Assembly (NCBI GenBank): GCA_031287715.1
Contig: JAITSN010000020.1
Location: 22,085 to 86,084 of the forward strand
DNA: 64,000 nucleotides
Source of the DNA: Mediterranea sp. (in: CFB group bacteria)
Lineage (GTDB): Bacteria; Bacteroidota; Bacteroidia; Bacteroidales; Bacteroidaceae
Direction of reading: 5' to 3'
Program-made: the position numbers and the translations under genes
The notes under the pieces: model-generated
The model's database searches: none
The model's input: the letters and a program-made list of their open reading frames with translations, nothing else
What the model was told of the DNA's origin: nothing
Part shown: positions 60,262 to 64,000 of the stretch, piece after piece
How the letters are laid out: each line of letters starts with the position of its first letter
Position numbering within the stretch: position 1 is the stretch's first letter

Positions 60262-61269
60262 ATGAAGATAGATACGATCGATCTGGGGCCGCGTCCGGTC
60301 TTGCTGGCTCCGATGGAAGATGTGACCGACCCGGCGTTTCGCCTGATGTGCAAACGCTTCGGGGCGGATATGGTATACACGGAATTTGTATCGAGCGATG
60401 CGCTGGTTCGTGCGATAGACAAGACACGCCGGAAGCTGGAGATCTGCGACGAAGAGCGTCCTGTTGCCATACAGATCTACGGAAAAGACGTCGATGCGAT
60501 GACTCAAGCCGCCCGAATCGTAGAAGAAGCCCGGCCGGACATGCTGGACATCAACTTCGGCTGTCCGGTGAAGAAGATTGCCGGCAAAGGCGCTGGGGCA
60601 GGCATGTTGCAAGACATACCCAAGATGCTTGAGATCACCCGTTCGGTGGTGGATGCAGTCAAGATACCGGTAACAGTGAAGACCCGCTTGGGCTGGGACG
60701 ACAACAGCAAAATCATTGTCGATCTGGCAGAACAGTTACAGGATTGCGGCATTGCCGCATTGACCATCCATGGCCGCACCCGCGCGCAACTCTACACCGG
60801 CGAAGCCGATTGGACACTGATTGGCCGCGTAAAGGACAATCCGCGTATGCGCATCCCCATCATCGGCAATGGCGATATTGCCGATCCGCAGCGCGCAGGG
60901 GAGTGCTTTGACCGGTACGGCGTGGATGCAATCATGATTGGCAGGGGCAGTATCGGCCGCCCGTGGATATTCAAAGAGGTCAAGCATTATCTGGAAACAG
61001 GCGAACAGCTCGCCCCTTTATCTTTCGGCCGGCGGTTGGATGTGCTTCGCCAGGAGGTGGCCGATAGTGTTGCGCGGTTGGACGAACGTCGCGGCATTAT
61101 TCACATTCGCCGTCATCTTGCGGCCACGCCGCTGTTCAAAGGCATACCCAACTTCCGCGACACACGCATCGCCATGCTGCGCGCCGAGTCGGTAGAGGAG
61201 TTGTTCCGCATATTCGACAACATCTATTTAGCTTCGGAAACGGCATTACCCGGTTCATCTTCTTTTTGA
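60262..61269 (+). CDS. dusB: tRNA-dihydrouridine synthase
   Basis: A 335-residue FMN enzyme reducing uridines in the tRNA D-loop. Motifs: LAPMEDVTDPAFR, DINFGCPVKKI with the catalytic Cys followed by AGKGAGAGML, TIHGRTRAQLYTG, GNGDI and MIGRGSIGRPW. This motif set and the length agree with DusB. It is monocistronic, ending at a strong terminator. Confidence 0.93.
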   Translation: MKIDTIDLGPRPVLLAPMEDVTDPAFRLMCKRFGADMVYTEFVSSDALVRAIDKTRRKLEICDEERPVAIQIYGKDVDAMTQAARIVEEARPDMLDINFGCPVKKIAGKGAGAGMLQDIPKMLEITRSVVDAVKIPVTVKTRLGWDDNSKIIVDLAEQLQDCGIAALTIHGRTRAQLYTGEADWTLIGRVKDNPRMRIPIIGNGDIADPQRAGECFDRYGVDAIMIGRGSIGRPWIFKEVKHYLETGEQLAPLSFGRRLDVLRQEVADSVARLDERRGIIHIRRHLAATPLFKGIPNFRDTRIAMLRAESVEELFRIFDNIYLASETALPGSSSF

Positions 61270-61277
61270 TCCGGATC

Positions 61278-61313
61278 AAAAAAAAGCCTATTGCAACAAT
61301 AGGCTTTTTTTTT
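61278..61313. terminator. terminator between dusB and the BACON lipoprotein gene
   Basis: AAAAAAAAGCCTATTG pairs with CAATAGGCTTTTTTTTT around a CAA loop and can work both ways. A perfect 14-bp palindrome TTGATCCGGATCAA (61266-61279) overlaps the dusB stop just before it. Confidence 0.9.
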
Positions 61314-61331
61314 GATAGGCTTTTGGGGCGT

Positions 61332-62450
61332 TTATTCTACCTTGCTGAATCGTATGTAACAATAGTTGTAATCTCCATTGGCCGCACCCGTTGCCCATGC
61401 ACTGTTGCCTGATGTAGCTCCCGTGGGATATGTGCGCAAGGTAAATCCCCCGATCACAGCACCCGAAGAACCTTTGTAGTGTATCATATCGAATACCAGC
61501 CCGTTTAACAAATCAAACTTTCCCGAGCACAGGGAATTGGATGCGCCGTTTGATACGGTATTGGAATTGCTGTAAAACATTATTATCCATGCATCCTTGG
61601 TCGGGTCGGCGGGGATTTTCGTACAGATCTTTTGGGCATTCATTGTGATGATACCTTTCTCTTCGGGCACATATTTCAGTATGATATTTCCAACACTCTC
61701 ATCTTTCAATATGCCCTTGAGATAGTATGTGTTTTCTTCATTGCCCCTGGCCAGTTCAACACGAAGGGTTTTAGTCCTGGTCGTGGCATTGTATGTTGTA
61801 CCATACGCAAGATCATATGTACCCAGGTAATCGTCATATTCCAAGGGCAAGACATACTTCGGCCGCTTGTTCTGTGTAACAACAACCGGAATGTGCGGTG
61901 CTGTTTGGCCTTGCGGCACCAGCCATAAAACGGTTGAGCGCGCGTTGGTTTTGTCATCACTCGTAGTGACGGTCAGCAAGATGGAGTCGCCCTCTATGGT
62001 TGCTTGCAACCAGTTGTCTTCCACATCGGCCACTTCCATCGGATAGTCGGCCTCATACGCGAACTTTGCATCTGTTTCGCCAAGCCCATCAAGGGCACGC
62101 ATTCCGATGGTTTTCATTTTCACTCCGCTTTGGCTTACGGGGATCTGGTAATCGGCCATTCCGTCGGCGGTCATATAAACAACAGCCGTACGTTCTTCGA
62201 GCGACGGATTAGGCTCAACGGTAACGCTTATTTTAGTACCCGACGTACTGATTTGGCACCACGGTTCGCTGCTTGTTGCCTTTGTATCCGGAGTCTTTAC
62301 GGTAATCTCTCCGCTTCCTCCCACAGACGTGAAGGTTACGTTGGAAGAGGCGATCTCTACCCGACGAAACGACCCGTCTGTTTTTTCATCGCCACAGGCA
62401 ACGGCCAGGGTGGCGATGAAGATTGACAATGTATAATATGCTTTCTTCAT
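61332..62450 (-). CDS. BACON-domain lipoprotein
   Basis: A 372-residue lipoprotein (lipobox LAVAC, acidic GDEKTDG after it). Residues about 35-112 form a BACON-type beta-sandwich: SSEPWCQIS, EERTAVVYMTADG and the closing IPVSQSG. A second, weaker BACON-like repeat (EDNWLQATIEGDSI to PVVVTQN) follows at about 140-195. The C-terminal 170 residues are unassigned beta structure. BACON domains often bind mucin or other host glycans, or serve as spacers. It is the last gene of a partial DUF4302/metallopeptidase locus, 2 bases after DUF4302. Confidence 0.78.
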   Translation of the reverse strand: MKKAYYTLSIFIATLAVACGDEKTDGSFRRVEIASSNVTFTSVGGSGEITVKTPDTKATSSEPWCQISTSGTKISVTVEPNPSLEERTAVVYMTADGMADYQIPVSQSGVKMKTIGMRALDGLGETDAKFAYEADYPMEVADVEDNWLQATIEGDSILLTVTTSDDKTNARSTVLWLVPQGQTAPHIPVVVTQNKRPKYVLPLEYDDYLGTYDLAYGTTYNATTRTKTLRVELARGNEENTYYLKGILKDESVGNIILKYVPEEKGIITMNAQKICTKIPADPTKDAWIIMFYSNSNTVSNGASNSLCSGKFDLLNGLVFDMIHYKGSSGAVIGGFTLRTYPTGATSGNSAWATGAANGDYNYCYIRFSKVE

Positions 62451-62452
62451 GA

Positions 62453-63865
62453 CTATTCTATGTTTCTTGTGAATTTAATAAACGAGAAGATCGCGCCGCC
62501 AACGTTGGGTGTGTAGGACATCGATAAACTGGTGCCTGCCAGATCGCATACACGAAGATAGAAACCAAAATTATCGCGGGTCGATACATAATTGCCCAAT
62601 GTCAATATCCGCTTCCCTCCTTCGTCATTGTTCCACGTACCGATCAGGCCGGCGTCTGTTGAGGCAGTTATGGATGTGGTGGTTGTGCCGGCAAAATATA
62701 GACGTAGCTGGCAATCCTTGCCGATATGAGTCGCATTCGTTCCGGGGTACTTGAATACGAAATCGGGAATATATGAGCTGACGATAATCACACAGCCTTT
62801 CAGGGCGTCGTATTTAACTTCCATAGCCGGAAAGTCGAATACATCCCCCGACAACCAGTAAGACACACCAAGCACATTGCGTGAAAACGTGACGTGTCCT
62901 GTTTGGCGCGGTTCGTTTGAGCTGGAGCTGCCCGCGCCTGTTGCGTCGTATTCAATTTCCCAATCGCCAAGGATGCTTCCGTAGGTGAGTTGAAAACCTT
63001 CGGGGAATTTCGGTTTTAACGACATCAAGTTCTGGTTATCTACGTATTCTTCTTTTGCGCTGTCCCAATCGAGGCCGTTAAGCACAATGTCGTCGGTTGC
63101 GGCTGCTTTTGTCGCCGCCTTTTTAGAGATAACCAACGGCTGGGCAAACACAATGGCGCCCGACGTATAACTGAATGGAATGTCGGTTGCGGATGCGGTG
63201 ACTCCCTCTTCCCATTCTATGGTCATTTTGCGTTGTGCAATAGACGCAAAGCCATAAATTTCTCCATTGATACTGATCTCAAAGGTGGGATAATCAATCA
63301 TTGAATCGGCAAACCGGTTAACGCCGGCGTAATAGTCTGCAGCATTAAAATCACTCGCACATTTTGTCAGTTTCAATTCATTGCCGCGCTTTTTGCCTTT
63401 CAGCGTGATCTGGTTCTTGTCTTCGCTGATGCTTACTACGATAAATTCGTAATCACCTGCCAGACCGTCGGTGTCGGACGAGTTTTTCACTTCGGAGAAA
63501 TAGTTAAGCACCTTGTTGTACGTGTCGATTGACAGCACCGGTCCTTGCGACTGATCCATTTTCCATTCCGATGTGTCTTCAACACCCGGCGCCACATTGG
63601 TTTGCGTTTCGCACGAAATGGTAACGTTCTTGCCTTCAAACTTGAAGTACATCGCATATCCTCCTACTTTATAATTAACCTCAGGATAATAATTACCCAT
63701 CCAGCCGTTTGAAGCACTTCGCAATACTTCTTCACATTCGGCGACGGTTTTGTTCATGCGGACAGCCGGGCTGTCTTCAAAAATAGCGTCTTCCTTACCG
63801 GCGCATGAAGTTGCCAACACAACGGTTAGCAACATTCCTATCAGATAGTATATTTTTCGTTTCAT
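62453..63865 (-). CDS. DUF4302 surface lipoprotein (second copy in window)
   Basis: A 470-residue lipoprotein with lipobox ATSC and acidic AGKEDAIFED. It shares the family layout with the protein at 38777-40069: RSASNGWMGNYYPE against SPSNGWLMEYFP, then FKFEGKNVTI, LAGDYEFIVV and ITLKGKKRGNEL against EGDFEFLVL and VILKGKKTGG. The two are clearly diverged paralogues. It lies 10 bases after a metallopeptidase gene that is cut by the window edge, repeating the left locus order. Confidence 0.85.
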   Translation of the reverse strand: MKRKIYYLIGMLLTVVLATSCAGKEDAIFEDSPAVRMNKTVAECEEVLRSASNGWMGNYYPEVNYKVGGYAMYFKFEGKNVTISCETQTNVAPGVEDTSEWKMDQSQGPVLSIDTYNKVLNYFSEVKNSSDTDGLAGDYEFIVVSISEDKNQITLKGKKRGNELKLTKCASDFNAADYYAGVNRFADSMIDYPTFEISINGEIYGFASIAQRKMTIEWEEGVTASATDIPFSYTSGAIVFAQPLVISKKAATKAAATDDIVLNGLDWDSAKEEYVDNQNLMSLKPKFPEGFQLTYGSILGDWEIEYDATGAGSSSSNEPRQTGHVTFSRNVLGVSYWLSGDVFDFPAMEVKYDALKGCVIIVSSYIPDFVFKYPGTNATHIGKDCQLRLYFAGTTTTSITASTDAGLIGTWNNDEGGKRILTLGNYVSTRDNFGFYLRVCDLAGTSLSMSYTPNVGGAIFSFIKFTRNIE

Positions 63866-63875
63866 AACTCGACAA

Positions 63876-64000
63876 TTATTCGATGGTGGTTAAATCCATT
63901 GTGCCAAACACAGTGGCATGGCGTTCAAATGTTTCTCTCAAATCTTCAAGGTCTACACCCCAAACCGTCGACATGTATTCCTTGATTACGGATAGCTTAT
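63876..64000 (-). CDS. C-terminus of a second Peptidase_Mx1-type metallopeptidase (cut by window end)
   Basis: The last 41 residues are visible: KLSVIKEYMSTVWGVDLEDL to FGTMDLTTIE. They align well with the end of the metallopeptidase at 40069-40956 (KLDLVKDYMLTTWGINMDEL, ILTMDLKTLN). The catalytic part lies outside the window. A SusC/SusD pair would be expected further to the right. Confidence 0.8.
   Translation of the reverse strand, partial: KLSVIKEYMSTVWGVDLEDLRETFERHATVFGTMDLTTIE

Overview
The window comes from a member of the Bacteroidales, probably close to Parabacteroides/Tannerella. The evidence is SusC/SusD pairs, Bacteroidetes-specific lipoprotein families (DUF4302, DUF4878, BACON, Peptidase_Mx1, DUF4957-type), a second EF-G paralogue typical of gut Bacteroidales, and promoters of the Bacteroidetes type (TTTG, 18-19 nt, TAnnTTTG). 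The genus call is an inference. No rRNA, tRNA, CRISPR array, transposase or integrase was seen.

Layout. 1-3.9 kb: an AT-rich, probably foreign operon with the end of an unknown gene, a GrpE-like protein, an unknown protein and a large divergent Hsp70. It abuts the remnant of a lytic transglycosylase gene. 4.4-13.7 kb: a metal (probably copper) and envelope-redox cluster: DsbD-like reductase, secreted HMA protein, two TonB receptors, a Met/His-bearing lipoprotein and a small Cys protein. 13.9-22.5 kb: housekeeping genes, including an unusual one-frame fusion of a HAD phosphatase to PanB, an MFS transporter, PBP1A, KdsB, two lipoproteins and an acyl-CoA ligase. 23.1-29.5 kb: a complete leucine operon (leuA, leuC, leuD, a second isopropylmalate/citramalate-type synthase, leuB) behind a leader that reads as a classical branched-chain amino-acid attenuator. 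29.7-38.4 kb: an AraC-type HTH protein, an AlkD-like protein, the EF-G paralogue, a polysaccharide deacetylase, a DUF2723 membrane protein and a metal ABC ATPase. 38.8-53.8 kb: two divergent SusC/SusD loci. The left one (SusC, SusD, zinc metallopeptidase, DUF4302) is switched OFF by inversion of a 347-bp segment carrying its promoter, start codon and signal peptide. The right one (SusC, SusD, beta-helix lipoprotein) looks intact. 54.1-61.3 kb: TetR, FabG, RluA-type pseudouridine synthase, PutA and DusB. 61.3-64 kb: part of a second DUF4302/metallopeptidase locus, cut by the window end.

Three signals stand out. (1) The phase-variable SusC: exact 17-bp inverted repeats, and computed inversion restores a 1107-codon frame with a consensus promoter. 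(2) The Ile/Leu/Val attenuator upstream of leuA, with a leader peptide and mutually exclusive terminator and antiterminator pairings. (3) A family of at least six intergenic tandem arrays, all with a 40- or 41-bp period and a short dyad in each unit; several share a GGAAACCATTT-like core. In one array, changes in one dyad arm are matched in the other. I know of no described element that fits this family.
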